From assembly GCA_024282035.1 (NCBI GenBank), contig JAMWZR010000004.1, positions 39,553 through 103,552 of the forward strand: a stretch of DNA of 64,000 bases, read 5' to 3'. The notes beneath the pieces are model-generated. The model worked only from the letters and a program-made list of their open reading frames with translations, made no database searches and was not told where the DNA came from. Made by a program: the position numbers and the translations under genes. This document shows, piece after piece, positions 36,762 to 47,396 of the stretch; position 1 is the stretch's first letter; the number at the start of each line of letters is the position of its first letter. The DNA is from Nitrosomonas sp. Lineage in GTDB: Bacteria > Pseudomonadota > Gammaproteobacteria > Burkholderiales > Nitrosomonadaceae.

Positions 36762-39700
36762 TCACGTTTTGAGTTGTACATGCATTTTTTGCAAATTATA
36801 AGCTTGCAATTCGCGTCTGTCGGTAATGCCTACACAGGCAGCGCGTGCTCCGGCAAGTGTCGTATAGTAGGTCACTTTGGCTTGAAGCGCGGCATGACGA
36901 ATCGAATACGAATCTCGTATGGCACTGCGTTGGCTTTTAACCGTGTTGATGATCAAGCTGATTTCTCCGTTCTTGATCATATCTACGATATGTGGTCGTC
37001 CTTCCGCTACTTTATTGATGGTGATGACCTGGATACCTGCTTCGGAAATGGCAGCAGCAGTTCCGCGTGTAGCATAGAGGGTGAAGCCCAGTTGTGCAAG
37101 GCTGCGCGCGATTTCAATGGCATCCGGCTTGTCGGACTGGCGGACGCTGATGAAGATCTTGCCGGACGCTGGCAGACGTACGTCGGTAGCCAATTGTGAC
37201 TTAACGAAAGCTTCTGCAAAGGTAGTACCCATTCCCATGACTTCGCCCGTTGATTTCATTTCCGGTCCAAGTATCGTATCGACGCCGGGAAGTTTGATAA
37301 AGGGGAACACCGCTTCCTTGACAGAATAATATTGCGGAATGATTTCTTTTGTAATGCCTTGTTTGATTAGATTATTGCCTGTCATGCAACGAGCAGAAAT
37401 TTTTGCAAGCTGTAAACCAGTTGCTTTGGATATGAAAGGAACAGTGCGTGAGGCGCGCGGATTGACTTCCAAGACATATACCGTATCGTCCTGGATCGCA
37501 AATTGAACATTCATTAATCCAACGACATTCAAGGCCTGTGCCATTGCGGCAGTCTGGCGACGCAACTCATCGAGTGTGCCGGCCGATAAGTTGAAAGTCG
37601 GCAGTGCGCATGCCGAGTCACCGGAATGCACTCCAGCTTGTTCGATATGCTCCATGATGCCGCCGATCAGAACGGTTTCACCGTCATAGATGGCATCGAC
37701 ATCGACTTCCGTGGCATTGGTCAGAAAATGGTCCAACAGAACTGGTGAATCATTGGAAACCTTGACTGCTTCGCGCATGTAACGTTCGAGTTCTGCTTTC
37801 TCATGTACGATTTCCATGGCACGACCACCCAGAACATAGCTTGGACGCACAACCAGCGGATAACCAATTTCCTCAGCTGCTACCAATGCAGCTTCAGGGT
37901 TGCGAGCAGTGCGATTGGGGGGCTGCTTTAACCCCAGTTGGTGCAGCATTTTCTGGAAGCGCTCACGATCTTCCGCACAATCAATCATGTCAGGACTGGT
38001 GCCAATGATGGGAACACCATTGGCTTCCAAATCTCGCGCAAGCTTAAGCGGGGTTTGACCACCGTACTGCACGATGACGCCATCAGGTTTCTCGACGGCA
38101 ACAATTTCGAGTACATCTTCCAATGTCAGCGGTTCAAAATACAGGCGATCCGAAGTGTCGTAGTCGGTTGAGACGGTTTCAGGATTGCAGTTCACCATGA
38201 TTGTCTCGAAGCCATCCTCTCGTAAAGCCAGTGCGGCGTGTACGCAGCAATAATCGAATTCGATGCCTTGCCCAATGCGATTGGGTCCCCCGCCCAGCAC
38301 CATGATTTTCTTTTTGTTCGTCGGATTGGCTTCGCATTCTTCTTCGTAAGTGGAATACATGTAAGCCGTGCTGGTGGCGAATTCTGCAGCGCAGGTATCG
38401 ACTCGCTTATAGACTGGACGCAGGTTGAACTGATGGCGGCGCAAGCGGATTGCGGTTTGGTCGGTGTTGAGCAACTTTGCCAGTCGTCGATCGGAGAAAC
38501 CGCTGCGCTTCAATTTGCGCAGCGTTGGTAGATCCAGTGATTCCAGAGGCAGCTGAGCTAAGGCTTGCTCCTGTTTAACCAGATCCTCGATCTGCACCAG
38601 AAACCAGATGTCAATATGTGTCAGCGCGTGAACTTCTTCAAGTGACAAATGACAGCGGAAGGCATCGGCTACAAACCAGATTCGGTCCGGACCCGGATTG
38701 GCCAATTCAGAATAGATGGTTTCCAGACTATCGGTTTTTTCATCTAGGCCATCAACGCTGGTTTCGAGACCGCGCAGCGCCTTTTGCAGCGATTCCTGGA
38801 AAGTGCGGCCAATGGCCATGACCTCCCCTACGGACTTCATTTGTGTGGTTAATCGATCATTGGTTTGCGGAAATTTTTCGAATGCAAAACGCGGAACCTT
38901 GGTAACGACATAATCAATGGTGGGTTCAAACGAAGCAGGTGTGATGCCGCCAGTGATATCGTTGCCCAGTTCATTCAGCGTGTAACCGACCGCGAGTTTG
39001 GCGGCGATTTTGGCAATCGGAAAGCCGGTTGCCTTGGATGCCAAAGCAGATGATCGGGATACGCGAGGATTCATTTCAATCACCAGCATGCGGCCGTTTT
39101 CCGGATTGATGGCGAACTGCACATTCGATCCCCCGGTTTCTACACCGATTTCACGCAATACGGCAATCGATGCATTGCGCATCAATTGATATTCTTTGTC
39201 GGTCAGGGTTTGTGCCGGTGCCACGGTAATGGAGTCACCCGTATGTACTCCCATTGGATCCAGATTCTCGATCGCGCAAACGATGATGCAGTTGTCGTTT
39301 TTGTCGCGCACCACTTCCATTTCGAATTCTTTCCAGCCGATCACCGATTCTTCAATCAGTAATTCCTTGGTAGGGGAAGTTTCAAGTCCGCGTTCGCAAA
39401 TTGCCAAAAATTCTTCTCGGTTGTAAGCAATACCGCCGCCACTGCCGCCCATGGTAAAGGACGGACGGATGATGACGGGATAGCCCACCATGGCTTGGAC
39501 CTGCAGGGCTTCCTCCATGCTGTGGGCGACAGCCGAGCGCGCTGAATTCAGTCCGATCCGGGTCATTGCCTGCTTGAATTTTTCCCGGTCTTCAGCCATA
39601 TCGATGGCTTCACGCGATGCGCCGATCAGCTCGACGCCGTATTTTTGCAATACACCATGTTTGACCAGATCCAATGCGCAATTCAGTGCGGTTTGGCCTC

Positions 39701-39971
39701 CCATGGTGGGTAATAGCGCTTGTGGACGCTCGATGGCGATGATTTTCTCGAGCATGATCCAGGTAATGGGTTCGATATACGTTGCATCTGCCATCTCCGG
39801 GTCGGTCATGATCGTGGCAGGGTTGGAATTGACCAGAATGATGCGATAGCCTTCTTCACGCAGGGCCTTGCAGGCCTGCACACCGGAATAATCAAATTCG
39901 CATGCCTGGCCGATGATGATGGGGCCGGCACCGATAATCAGTATGGATTGTATGTCAGTACGTTTGGGCAT
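36762..39971 (-). CDS. carB: Carbamoyl-phosphate synthase large subunit
   Basis: A 1069-residue synthetase with two ATP-grasp halves. The first, about 1-400, begins [31 protein letters not shown] and makes carboxyphosphate and then carbamate. The second, about 550-930, has [27 protein letters not shown] and phosphorylates carbamate. An oligomerisation segment lies between them. The C-terminal MGS-like allosteric domain (about 935-1069) would bind UMP and ornithine. The product feeds both pyrimidine and arginine synthesis. Its start lies 30 bases after the carA stop. Confidence 0.97.
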   Translation of the reverse strand: MPKRTDIQSILIIGAGPIIIGQACEFDYSGVQACKALREEGYRIILVNSNPATIMTDPEMADATYIEPITWIMLEKIIAIERPQALLPTMGGQTALNCALDLVKHGVLQKYGVELIGASREAIDMAEDREKFKQAMTRIGLNSARSAVAHSMEEALQVQAMVGYPVIIRPSFTMGGSGGGIAYNREEFLAICERGLETSPTKELLIEESVIGWKEFEMEVVRDKNDNCIIVCAIENLDPMGVHTGDSITVAPAQTLTDKEYQLMRNASIAVLREIGVETGGSNVQFAINPENGRMLVIEMNPRVSRSSALASKATGFPIAKIAAKLAVGYTLNELGNDITGGITPASFEPTIDYVVTKVPRFAFEKFPQTNDRLTTQMKSVGEVMAIGRTFQESLQKALRGLETSVDGLDEKTDSLETIYSELANPGPDRIWFVADAFRCHLSLEEVHALTHIDIWFLVQIEDLVKQEQALAQLPLESLDLPTLRKLKRSGFSDRRLAKLLNTDQTAIRLRRHQFNLRPVYKRVDTCAAEFATSTAYMYSTYEEECEANPTNKKKIMVLGGGPNRIGQGIEFDYCCVHAALALREDGFETIMVNCNPETVSTDYDTSDRLYFEPLTLEDVLEIVAVEKPDGVIVQYGGQTPLKLARDLEANGVPIIGTSPDMIDCAEDRERFQKMLHQLGLKQPPNRTARNPEAALVAAEEIGYPLVVRPSYVLGGRAMEIVHEKAELERYMREAVKVSNDSPVLLDHFLTNATEVDVDAIYDGETVLIGGIMEHIEQAGVHSGDSACALPTFNLSAGTLDELRRQTAAMAQALNVVGLMNVQFAIQDDTVYVLEVNPRASRTVPFISKATGLQLAKISARCMTGNNLIKQGITKEIIPQYYSVKEAVFPFIKLPGVDTILGPEMKSTGEVMGMGTTFAEAFVKSQLATDVRLPASGKIFISVRQSDKPDAIEIARSLAQLGFTLYATRGTAAAISEAGIQVITINKVAEGRPHIVDMIKNGEISLIINTVKSQRSAIRDSYSIRHAALQAKVTYYTTLAGARAACVGITDRRELQAYNLQKMHVQLKT

Positions 39972-40001
39972 GCTGTCGTGCTGGAAATGGTGTTGTTGGA
40001 A

Positions 40002-41162
40002 TCAGGTTGATGGTGCAGATTGCAGTTTATGCTGCTGCATCATGCTGATGAAACGATCGAATAGGTAATCGGCTTCATGTGGTCCGGGACTGGCTTCGGG
40101 ATGTCCCTGGAAGCAGAATGCTGGTTTCTCGGTTAACTCGAATCCTTGCAGGCTGCCGTCAAATAACGATACATGCGTAATACGTGCATTCTGCGGCAAG
40201 GTTGCCGCATCGACAGCGAAACCGTGGTTCTGGCTGGTGATGATCACTTTGCCACTGGCGATGTCTTGAACAGGATGATTGGCACCATGATGACCAAACT
40301 TCATTTTGATGGTGCGTGCTCCACTGGCTAATCCCAGAAGCTGGTGTCCCAGGCAAATGCCGAAAATCGGAATGTTTTGTTGCAGCAAGGTCTGGGTAGC
40401 CGAAATGGCATAGTCACAGGGTTCGGGGTCACCGGGGCCATTGGAAAGAAAAACGCCATCGGGTTGCATGGCCAGGATTTCTTTCGCCGATGTCTGTGCT
40501 GGAAAGACCGTGACATGACAGCCGCGTTGTGCCAGTTTGCGCAGAATGGTCCGCTTGATGCCAAAATCAAATGCAGCAACCCGATACTCAGTACGTTCCG
40601 GAACGCTGAATCCTGAGCCGAGCATCCATTCGCCCTCTGTCCAGAAATAGGATTGCCGGCAACTGACAACCTTGGCTAGATCCATTCCTGCCAGTCCGGG
40701 AAATGCCCGGGCAGCATCGAGCGCACGTTGTTCGTCGATCTCGCCTGCCATGATGCAGCCAGCCTGGGCTCCTTTTTCCCGCAGGATACGGGTTAGTTTG
40801 CGGGTATCGATTTCGGCGATGGCGACGACATGCTGTTCCTTCAGAAATTCTGGTAGTGTCTGCGTTTTGCGATGGCTGCTTGCCATCAGCGGCAGATCGC
40901 GTATTACCAGCCCGGCTGCGTGCACCTTGCTGACATTACCTGACTCATAATCTTCCCAATTGATACCGGTATTGCCGACGTGGGGATAAGTCAATGTGAT
41001 GATCTGCTGACAGTAGGAGGGATCGGTCAGGATTTCCTGATAGCCGGTCATGGCTGTATTGAATGCCACTTCGCCTGTGCTGATTCCATCAACGCCAATG
41101 GATACCCCACGAAATACTGTTCCATCGGCAAGTGCGAGGATGGCGTGCAGGCGTTGTGACAC
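40002..41162 (-). CDS. carA: Carbamoyl-phosphate synthase small (glutaminase) subunit
   Basis: A 386-residue class I glutamine amidotransferase that supplies ammonia to CarB. The N-terminal CPSase domain has [41 protein letters not shown]. The C-terminal GATase has [15 protein letters not shown], the nucleophile elbow [13 protein letters not shown] (Cys near 265) and the H-x-E pair in [21 protein letters not shown] clear promoter and an intrinsic terminator lie in the 5' leader, so expression is probably attenuated. Confidence 0.96.
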   Translation of the reverse strand: MSQRLHAILALADGTVFRGVSIGVDGISTGEVAFNTAMTGYQEILTDPSYCQQIITLTYPHVGNTGINWEDYESGNVSKVHAAGLVIRDLPLMASSHRKTQTLPEFLKEQHVVAIAEIDTRKLTRILREKGAQAGCIMAGEIDEQRALDAARAFPGLAGMDLAKVVSCRQSYFWTEGEWMLGSGFSVPERTEYRVAAFDFGIKRTILRKLAQRGCHVTVFPAQTSAKEILAMQPDGVFLSNGPGDPEPCDYAISATQTLLQQNIPIFGICLGHQLLGLASGARTIKMKFGHHGANHPVQDIASGKVIITSQNHGFAVDAATLPQNARITHVSLFDGSLQGFELTEKPAFCFQGHPEASPGPHEADYLFDRFISMMQQHKLQSAPST

Positions 41163-41193
41163 AAAAGACTCCCTGGAAATGATTGTGAATAAT

Positions 41194-41248
41194 AAAAAAA
41201 GCCAAGGCTTATCCGGTTTCTTGCCTTGGTTTTGAAGGCATGATTATA
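41194..41248 (-). promoter_or_regulatory. carAB promoter and leader attenuator (intrinsic terminator)
   Basis: On the minus strand a perfect -10 TATAAT (41243-41248) is preceded, with 17-base spacing, by a weak CTCACA -35. About ten bases into the transcript a hairpin CCAAGGC/GCCTTGG (41202-41208 with 41223-41229) is followed by C and seven T residues (41194-41200). No gene lies upstream on this strand, so the terminator must act on the carAB transcript itself. A 5-base GCCTT (41235-41239) near the start site can pair with the AAGGC of the 5' arm and could compete with the terminator. Confidence 0.75.
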
Positions 41249-41282
41249 CGTGAAAACGACTTTCTTGTGAGCATACCGTTTC

Positions 41283-41316
41283 CAATCGGGCTGAATGCCA
41301 GGTGGCATGCCGATTG
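41283..41316. repeat. Two-step inverted repeat between carA and the PH-domain gene
   Basis: ATGCCA/TGGCAT (41295-41300 with 41303-41308) is nested in CAATCGG/CCGATTG (41283-41289 with 41310-41316). The spacers are unequal, 5 and 1 bases. It lies 35 bases upstream of the carA -35 and could be an operator or a cruciform. The rest of the 329-base gap, beyond the carA promoter, shows nothing I recognise. Confidence 0.5.
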
Positions 41317-41491
41317 TGGGGGAATCTCATGAATTCAAGTCAGGTAGCACATCGGCACGATCATGCTCGGAGTTTTTTCCAAGGCAGTCTGGGCGAATTG
41401 TGATACGAGAGATAATCCACAGTACAATGTGGAATGGTTCATGATCAATTTCAATTTCGCATTATTTACACATTTAGGAACAGCTGAAATC

Positions 41492-41980
41492 ATGCATGTG
41501 TTCAAATCCAGAATAGACAAATGGGTGTTGGCTTGCCTAGCACTTTCAATCATAGCGTGCCTGATGGGTTCTTTCGTGATGCTCAAGGTGGGCGGTACCT
41601 TCAATTATATTCTTGCTGCAGTCGTCATCATTGTGGGAACAGGATTCCCCATCTGGATCTTGACTGCAACCGAATACAAGGTGCTGGATGACAAGTTGGA
41701 AATCCTGAGCGGTCCATTTACCTGGAGTATCGCCATCGCCGATATACAATCGATACAACCCGCACAAAATGTGATGACCAGTCCTGCACTGGCTTTTGAA
41801 CGGCTGGAGATCAACTATGGGGAAAACAGGGCCATTTATGTATCACCGGAAAATGAATCCGAATTCATCCGCCTTCTCGGCAAAGAGAAATTCATCGCCC
41901 TATCCGGCAAAACGGACATTCAGATGACTAGAAAAAATTCCAAGAAAAAGAAATCGGATCGGAAAAGTCTGCGAGATTGA
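41492..41980 (+). CDS. PH-domain membrane protein (YyaB-like bPH_4 type)
   Basis: About 162 residues from the ATG at 41492, which has aggaa 11 bases upstream. Two N-terminal hydrophobic helices (about 11-30 and 36-57) are followed by a compact beta domain. Its pattern, YKVLDDKLEILSGPFTWSIAIADIQSIQPAQN and then ERLEINYGENRAIYVSPENESEFIRLL, matches the YyaB-like bacterial PH domain (PF06713). The tail is strongly basic (RKNSKKKKSDRKS). The function of this family is unknown. The gene stands alone, divergent from carAB and convergent with glgA. No nearby terminator has a T-run. Confidence 0.75.
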   Translation: MHVFKSRIDKWVLACLALSIIACLMGSFVMLKVGGTFNYILAAVVIIVGTGFPIWILTATEYKVLDDKLEILSGPFTWSIAIADIQSIQPAQNVMTSPALAFERLEINYGENRAIYVSPENESEFIRLLGKEKFIALSGKTDIQMTRKNSKKKKSDRKSLRD

Positions 41981-42069
41981 ATCTCGCCATCGACTGTGAG
42001 TTTTGTGAAATCAATTTCTGGGGAGGGTTGTTCTGCGTTTGCCTCCCTGAGTAGATGAACGCCTTGTGA

Positions 42070-43545
42070 TCAGGAAAGCAGTGACAGGTAGATTTGCCGA
42101 TATGCCGCGGCACTGGCTGGCCAGCCGAAGTCTTTGGCCATGCCATTTTTCTGCAGGCGCTGCCAGTTCTTTTTGTTGTGATAGGCGCGGATCGCCTGTT
42201 GAATGGTGTGCAGCAATGTGTCGGCCTGCATTGGATAGAACAGGAAACCGCTGGCGGTTCCATCGGCCAGAGTGGATGGGTTGTAATCCACGACCGTATC
42301 CAGTAGACCTCCTGTGGCATGCACAATCGGTGGGGTGCCGTAGTGTTGGCTGTACATCTGATTAAGACCGCAAGGTTCGAATCGTGACGGCATCAGGAAA
42401 CAATCCGCGCCGGCTTCAATGAGATGGGACAATCCTTCGTCAAAGCCGATGCGTACGGCAATCGAACCCGGATAAGTTTGTACCAGAGTCGAGAATTGGT
42501 GCTCGAGTTCGGCTTGATCACTGCCCAACACCACCAGTTGAGCGGGTAGTTTTACCAGCTGCGGCGCAATCTGGATGAGTAGGTCGGTTCCTTTCTGGTG
42601 ATTGAGACGACTGACCACACCCAGCAAGGGTATGTCCGGATCAGAAGCCAGCCCCATTTGCTGTTGCAGGGCGTGTTTGTTCGCAGCCTTGTCCTGCAAG
42701 CTCAGGTTAGAGTAATTCTTCACCAGATGCCGATCTGTGGCGGGATTCCATTCCCGTGTGTCGATGCCATTGATGATGCCGGTCAGGTGTTGTTTGCGCG
42801 CAGCCAATAATCCCTGCAAACCGAAACCCAGGTTGTCGGTCTGGATTTCCTGGGCATAATTGGGACTGACAGTCGTAATGTGATCGGCGTAGTACAGTCC
42901 TGCTTTGAGAAAGGAAAGGTTGCCGTAATACTCCACGCCATGAATGTTGAAACTTTCGGCGGGCAGACCCAGCTGAATAGCCGTGCCCGGGGGAAAAACA
43001 CCCTGATAGGCAAGATTATGGATGGTGATGAGAGTCGCTGCCTTTTTACCTCGATGGTAATGCAGGTAGGCGGGAGTCAGGCCACTCTGCCAATCATTGC
43101 AATGTGCAATATGCGGACGCCAGGCAAGTGGACTCGCATCGCTGGCCAGAATGGCGCCGATTTTGGATAGCAAGCCAAAGCGCAGTGCGTTGTCCGGCCA
43201 GTCTCGTCCCAGCGCATCCATGTAAGGTCCGCCTTCGCGCTGGAATAATCCGGGGCAGTCGATCACAAATACGGGAATGTTTTCGGTTTTACTCAGGGAG
43301 AGTCGCGCCGATAGTAGGGAAGACGGCGGATAGTGCGCCAGTTGGCCGAATTCGGCGACTTTGGATTTATATTTTACACCCGCCATAACTTGAGGGTATC
43401 CCGGTAACAGCAGCCGGGTGTCCGATTGCTGCAAGCGCAATGCGGCCGGTAAAGCCGCGCTGACATCGCCCAGACCGCCAGTCTTGCAGAGTGGATAGAC
43501 TTCGGAGGTGATGAACAGGATGCGGGGTTCTTGTAGCGCAGACAT
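42070..43545 (-). CDS. glgA: Glycogen synthase (ADP-glucose, GT5)
   Basis: A 491-residue GT-B enzyme that extends alpha-1,4-glucan chains from ADP-glucose. The GT5 signature PLCKTGGLGDVSAALPAAL lies near residue 18 (canonical KxGGL). HCNDWQSGLTPAYLHY, INGIDTREWNPATD and VSRLNHQKGTDLL follow, then SRFEPCGLNQMYSQHYGTPPIVHATGGLLDTV, which carries the catalytic glutamate region. It is the last gene of the glgC-GH57-GH57-pgi-glgA operon, eight bases after pgi. Confidence 0.95.
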   Translation of the reverse strand: MSALQEPRILFITSEVYPLCKTGGLGDVSAALPAALRLQQSDTRLLLPGYPQVMAGVKYKSKVAEFGQLAHYPPSSLLSARLSLSKTENIPVFVIDCPGLFQREGGPYMDALGRDWPDNALRFGLLSKIGAILASDASPLAWRPHIAHCNDWQSGLTPAYLHYHRGKKAATLITIHNLAYQGVFPPGTAIQLGLPAESFNIHGVEYYGNLSFLKAGLYYADHITTVSPNYAQEIQTDNLGFGLQGLLAARKQHLTGIINGIDTREWNPATDRHLVKNYSNLSLQDKAANKHALQQQMGLASDPDIPLLGVVSRLNHQKGTDLLIQIAPQLVKLPAQLVVLGSDQAELEHQFSTLVQTYPGSIAVRIGFDEGLSHLIEAGADCFLMPSRFEPCGLNQMYSQHYGTPPIVHATGGLLDTVVDYNPSTLADGTASGFLFYPMQADTLLHTIQQAIRAYHNKKNWQRLQKNGMAKDFGWPASAAAYRQIYLSLLS

Positions 43546-43553
43546 AGAGAATT

Positions 43554-45188
43554 TTACTGGTGTTTCTTGAAAAAATGGATCAGTCCGCTGGTGGATGCAT
43601 CATGGGATGTAACCGGTGCATCGCTTTCCAGTTCTTTCAGGATATTGCCTGCCAGTTGCTTGCCCAGTTCCACACCCCATTGATCAAACGGGTTGATGTT
43701 CCAAATCACGCTCTGTACAAACACCTTGTGCTCGTACAGGGCGATCAGCGCACCCAGAGTCCGTGGGTCAAGTTTCTTGAACAGAATTGATGTGGTGGGG
43801 CGGTTTCCGGGGAAAACTTTATGTGGCAGCAATTGTGCGATGGCGTCGGCATCCATGCCCTGGGCGATTAATTCCGCCTGGACTTGCTGGGCCGTCTTAC
43901 CGGTCATCAAGGCCTCGGTTTGCGCGAAGAAGTTAGCCAGCAGCATCTGGTGGTGGCGTCCGATTGGGTGGTGACTCTGACATGGTGCGAGGAAGTCTGC
44001 CGGGATGGTTTGCGTGCCTTGATGCAGCAGTTGGTAGAATGCGTGCTGACCATTGGTTCCGGGTTCACCCCAGACGATTGCGCCAGTGGCATAGTCTACG
44101 GTGTTACCATCACGGTCGATGCGCTTACCGTTACTTTCCATTTCCAGTTGTTGCAGATAGGCTGCAAAGCGATGCATGGATTGATCGTAGGGTAGTACCG
44201 CATGCGAAACGGTGCCAAAAAAATTGATTTGCCAGATGCCGATGAGTCCCAGTATGACGGGTAAATTTCTTTCCAGCGGTGCAGTGGCAAAATGCCGGTC
44301 CATGTCTTGGGCGCCCGCAAGCAGGGCATAAAAATTATCCATGCCGATCGCCAGCGCTATCGGCAGACCGATGGCCGACCATAGCGAATAACGGCCGCCG
44401 ACCCAATCCCAGAATTCAAACATGTTGTCTGGATCGATGCCAAATTGCTGTACAGCCTGGCGATTGGTGGAGACAGCTACGAAATGATCGGCGATCGCCG
44501 CCTCATTGCCGCCATGTGCCAGAAACCAAGCACGAGCTGAATGCGCATTGGTCAGCGTTTCCTGTGTCGTGAAGGTTTTGGAAGCAATGACAAAAAGGGT
44601 TGTGGCCGGATCGAGGTGCTGTAGTGTTGCGGCCAGATGCGTACCGTCGATATTGGAGACAAAATGGGGGCGGATGGTAGGTAAACCGTAGGGATTCAGC
44701 GCTTCGGTGACCATCACTGGCCCGAGGTCGGAACCGCCGATACCGATATTGACGACGTCGGTGAATCCTTTACCAGAGTAACCGCGGCGTGCGCCGGATT
44801 GGATGGCTACCGAGAATCGCTCCATCTGTTTCAGAACACGTTTTACTTCCTGTGTGATATCCATGCCCTCGACAACGACCGGCTGTTTACTTCGTAAGGC
44901 GACATGCAAGGCGGCGCGATGTTCTGTGGTATTGATTTTTTCTCCGGAAAACATGCGTGCGATCCAGTGCGGGAGTCGCTGCTGATGTGCGAGAGCCAGC
45001 AACAGGTCGATGGTTTCGGCATCAACGGGATGCTTGGAGAAATCCAGCAGAATGTCATTGAATTTCAGAGAAAATTGCTCAAAGCGCTGAGGGTTCTGCT
45101 GGAACAATTCGCGCAGATGTTGTTGCGCCATCTTGGGTTGATGGGTTTGCAGTGCGTGCCATGCAGGGGATTGGGTAAGTGATGACAT
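43554..45188 (-). CDS. pgi: Glucose-6-phosphate isomerase
   Basis: A 544-residue enzyme interconverting glucose-6- and fructose-6-phosphate. Signature blocks are [21 protein letters not shown] near residue 145 and [27 protein letters not shown] follows, then [32 protein letters not shown] and [18 protein letters not shown] are in the C-terminal half. I use the ATG at 45188; the frame opens at a TTG two codons earlier. Its presence inside a glycogen operon links central sugar phosphates directly to glucan synthesis and breakdown. Confidence 0.95.
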   Translation of the reverse strand: MSSLTQSPAWHALQTHQPKMAQQHLRELFQQNPQRFEQFSLKFNDILLDFSKHPVDAETIDLLLALAHQQRLPHWIARMFSGEKINTTEHRAALHVALRSKQPVVVEGMDITQEVKRVLKQMERFSVAIQSGARRGYSGKGFTDVVNIGIGGSDLGPVMVTEALNPYGLPTIRPHFVSNIDGTHLAATLQHLDPATTLFVIASKTFTTQETLTNAHSARAWFLAHGGNEAAIADHFVAVSTNRQAVQQFGIDPDNMFEFWDWVGGRYSLWSAIGLPIALAIGMDNFYALLAGAQDMDRHFATAPLERNLPVILGLIGIWQINFFGTVSHAVLPYDQSMHRFAAYLQQLEMESNGKRIDRDGNTVDYATGAIVWGEPGTNGQHAFYQLLHQGTQTIPADFLAPCQSHHPIGRHHQMLLANFFAQTEALMTGKTAQQVQAELIAQGMDADAIAQLLPHKVFPGNRPTTSILFKKLDPRTLGALIALYEHKVFVQSVIWNINPFDQWGVELGKQLAGNILKELESDAPVTSHDASTSGLIHFFKKHQ

Positions 45189-45284
45189 GTTCAAGATTGG
45201 TTCACAGATTGATCATTGCAGATGGTGATTCTGCATGGGCGATACGTGGCTCGGGTCTGGCTGTTGTCAGCGGCATAGGATTGA

Positions 45285-47306
45285 TTAGATTGATGGGGCA
45301 GAGTGACTCCTGATTTCCAGGGTAATGATCAACTCCTGTGCAGTGACAGGCCACTCCAATAAAAGCGTGGTGGCTTGCATGATTTTTTCAAATCCACTTT
45401 CCGATTGCGACACTGAAAAGTGCGGCTGGGCCTGAAACGCTACTGGAGCAGAAGTTTTCAGAACGATACTGCCGCCAAGTGTATCATCGTCCAGCGTGAT
45501 TTCGGTCAAATCCTTTAATTGCAGGCATTGGCCGAAGCCACAGGGAATGTGCCCCTGGTGAACGTAGCGTCCACCCATGCCATCGCAACTGGGCATCGCC
45601 AGGTTGATTTCAGTGCTGAACAGCGACTGCATTTTAGCGCCAAAATGATACATCACCTGGAGCATGTTATTGTGCAAGGTAATGTATTTGCGTATGGCCT
45701 GTGCCGTATTGGAAGATTCATAATGATGATTTTCGAGCACCGGTTCCAGATTGCGATAATGAACGAATACACCGTCCAGTCGATCGACAAACAGGCTGCG
45801 CGGATGGTCATCCGCCACGATGTCCGCTGTGCTGATATCGTGTTTGTAGCTGACACGGTCATGAGCGGAAGCAATGCCATCACCATTATGGGCAGCTGAA
45901 TCCTGTCCGCCGGACTGGATTTTGCGGTAATAATGTTCGGTCTGGTTGCGCAAGGTATCGCCAAAGTTATGTCCGAGCGCATAGGCATCGAGTTCGCAAA
46001 TGCTGGCATAAGGATCGCGCTTGACCACGGCCTGGAGCAGGCCATTCTGACAGTAGGTTTCTTCTATGCCGTCTAGATCGGTATCTTCGGTGAAGTAGGG
46101 AGGGCGTGGACTGCACGCATCCAGCATGGCTTCCAGGGTAACCAATGCATGATAAACGGCGCGCCGCAGATGAGGCAGATACAAACCGCCGAATAATCCG
46201 TGCCAGTAGGCATCGTTGGCCTGGGACTCATATAATTTCTGCAGCATGGGCGGCTTGTGCAGAGGCTGTGGCAAAGCCGCCAATCTGGCTGAGAGACTCA
46301 GCATGCGTTTGTGCATCCAGTTGGATTCCGGATAGCGCGAAAAAAAATTTTTCCAGATTCCGCCACGCAAGTGCGCTTTCTTGTGTTCGAACCAGCCGTG
46401 TTCCTTGGCTTGCTGAATCAGGTCAGAGTAAGCATTGGCCGATGCCGCGGGTAATGTCCATTCGTTCATCTCGATGTACGATACCGTAGGCAGATAAACG
46501 ATGCCTCTGGTTTTTTCACTGGCGTGATATTCGCTGTAATGTTGTGTGCGGATTTTTGGGGATGCCAGCACTTTTTGGATGAATTGTTCAAGCCACCCTT
46601 TCTCGTAAACCCATTGGTAAGTCTCTGGCCAGATTCCGAATTTTTCGATGTCGTCGAAATAAATACTGGCTGTGCGGGCATGAGGCGGATGCAGGTCGGC
46701 GAGCGATTCCAGATAGGCAACGGTTTCATCAGCCGGTGCAAATGGGATGCGGTAACGTAATGATTCAGAGATGGGGAACAGGTCGAGCTTGCGGGAATCT
46801 TCTTCGGTAGTGAAAAAGCCATTCAGTTCCGTTGCCGTTTTTCCAGCGCATAGAAAATGGTAGTCGTCCACGATGACATAGCGGATGCCGCAATCGGCAA
46901 GTGCGGGTACGACGGTCGATTCCCAGACACGTTCGGTCAGCCATGCACCTTGGGGACGTTGTCCTAGTTTCTCAGCCAATTTGGCGGAAAAGGTCTCGAT
47001 CTGACCGATGCGGTCGCGATTGGGGATGACGGCCAGAACCGGTTCGGTATCACCAGCACCGAACAGTTCGACTTGATTACGTGCAACCATTTCTCGCAGC
47101 AGGACCATGTCTTCGGGATAATGCAGCAGCAGGTAATCGAGTAACCAACCGGAAAAGTGGACGGCAAAGCGGAATTCGGGATAACGATACAGCACTTGCA
47201 GGAATGGCTTGTAGCATCGCAAGTGCGCATCGATCAGCACGCTGGGAAAGTTACCGACGGGTTGATGCGCATGGACTCCAAATAGTAACGATACCGGTTG
47301 TGACAT
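45285..47306 (-). CDS. GH57 alpha-amylase/4-alpha-glucanotransferase-like
   Basis: A 673-residue protein resembling the archaeal GH57 4-alpha-glucanotransferases (about 660 residues). The barrel starts LLFGVHAHQPVGNF. The nucleophile motif is AWLTERVWES (Glu near 125) and the acid/base motif IYFDDIEKFGIWP (Asp near 218-219). The C-terminal half fits the beta-sandwich domains that accompany this class (DUF1925 and DUF1926): VMYHFGAKMQSLFSTEINLAMP, then LEWPVTAQELIITLEI. Likely role: cutting and re-joining alpha-1,4-glucans, that is trimming or debranching of glycogen. Whether it mainly hydrolyses or transfers cannot be read from sequence. Confidence 0.85.
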   Translation of the reverse strand: MSQPVSLLFGVHAHQPVGNFPSVLIDAHLRCYKPFLQVLYRYPEFRFAVHFSGWLLDYLLLHYPEDMVLLREMVARNQVELFGAGDTEPVLAVIPNRDRIGQIETFSAKLAEKLGQRPQGAWLTERVWESTVVPALADCGIRYVIVDDYHFLCAGKTATELNGFFTTEEDSRKLDLFPISESLRYRIPFAPADETVAYLESLADLHPPHARTASIYFDDIEKFGIWPETYQWVYEKGWLEQFIQKVLASPKIRTQHYSEYHASEKTRGIVYLPTVSYIEMNEWTLPAASANAYSDLIQQAKEHGWFEHKKAHLRGGIWKNFFSRYPESNWMHKRMLSLSARLAALPQPLHKPPMLQKLYESQANDAYWHGLFGGLYLPHLRRAVYHALVTLEAMLDACSPRPPYFTEDTDLDGIEETYCQNGLLQAVVKRDPYASICELDAYALGHNFGDTLRNQTEHYYRKIQSGGQDSAAHNGDGIASAHDRVSYKHDISTADIVADDHPRSLFVDRLDGVFVHYRNLEPVLENHHYESSNTAQAIRKYITLHNNMLQVMYHFGAKMQSLFSTEINLAMPSCDGMGGRYVHQGHIPCGFGQCLQLKDLTEITLDDDTLGGSIVLKTSAPVAFQAQPHFSVSQSESGFEKIMQATTLLLEWPVTAQELIITLEIRSHSAPSI

Positions 47307-47396
47307 TGTATGGTTCCCTTAATGGTTCAAGAATCAGGGCAAACGAAAAACCGACTACAGCAACAATGCTTAGTATAGTGCGATTTCATTAAATGT

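Noticed and set aside
41209-41241. A ten-residue leader peptide frame (ATG to TAA) overlapping the carA attenuator hairpin
   Set aside because: Its ATG starts one base beyond the -10 element, so it should lie upstream of the transcript start, and it has no ribosome site. It would matter only if another promoter exists further upstream.
42021-42047. GGGAGG/CCTCCC hairpin between the PH-domain gene and glgA as a terminator
   Set aside because: The 6-bp stem has a 15-base loop and no T-run on either strand, so support is too weak to list.
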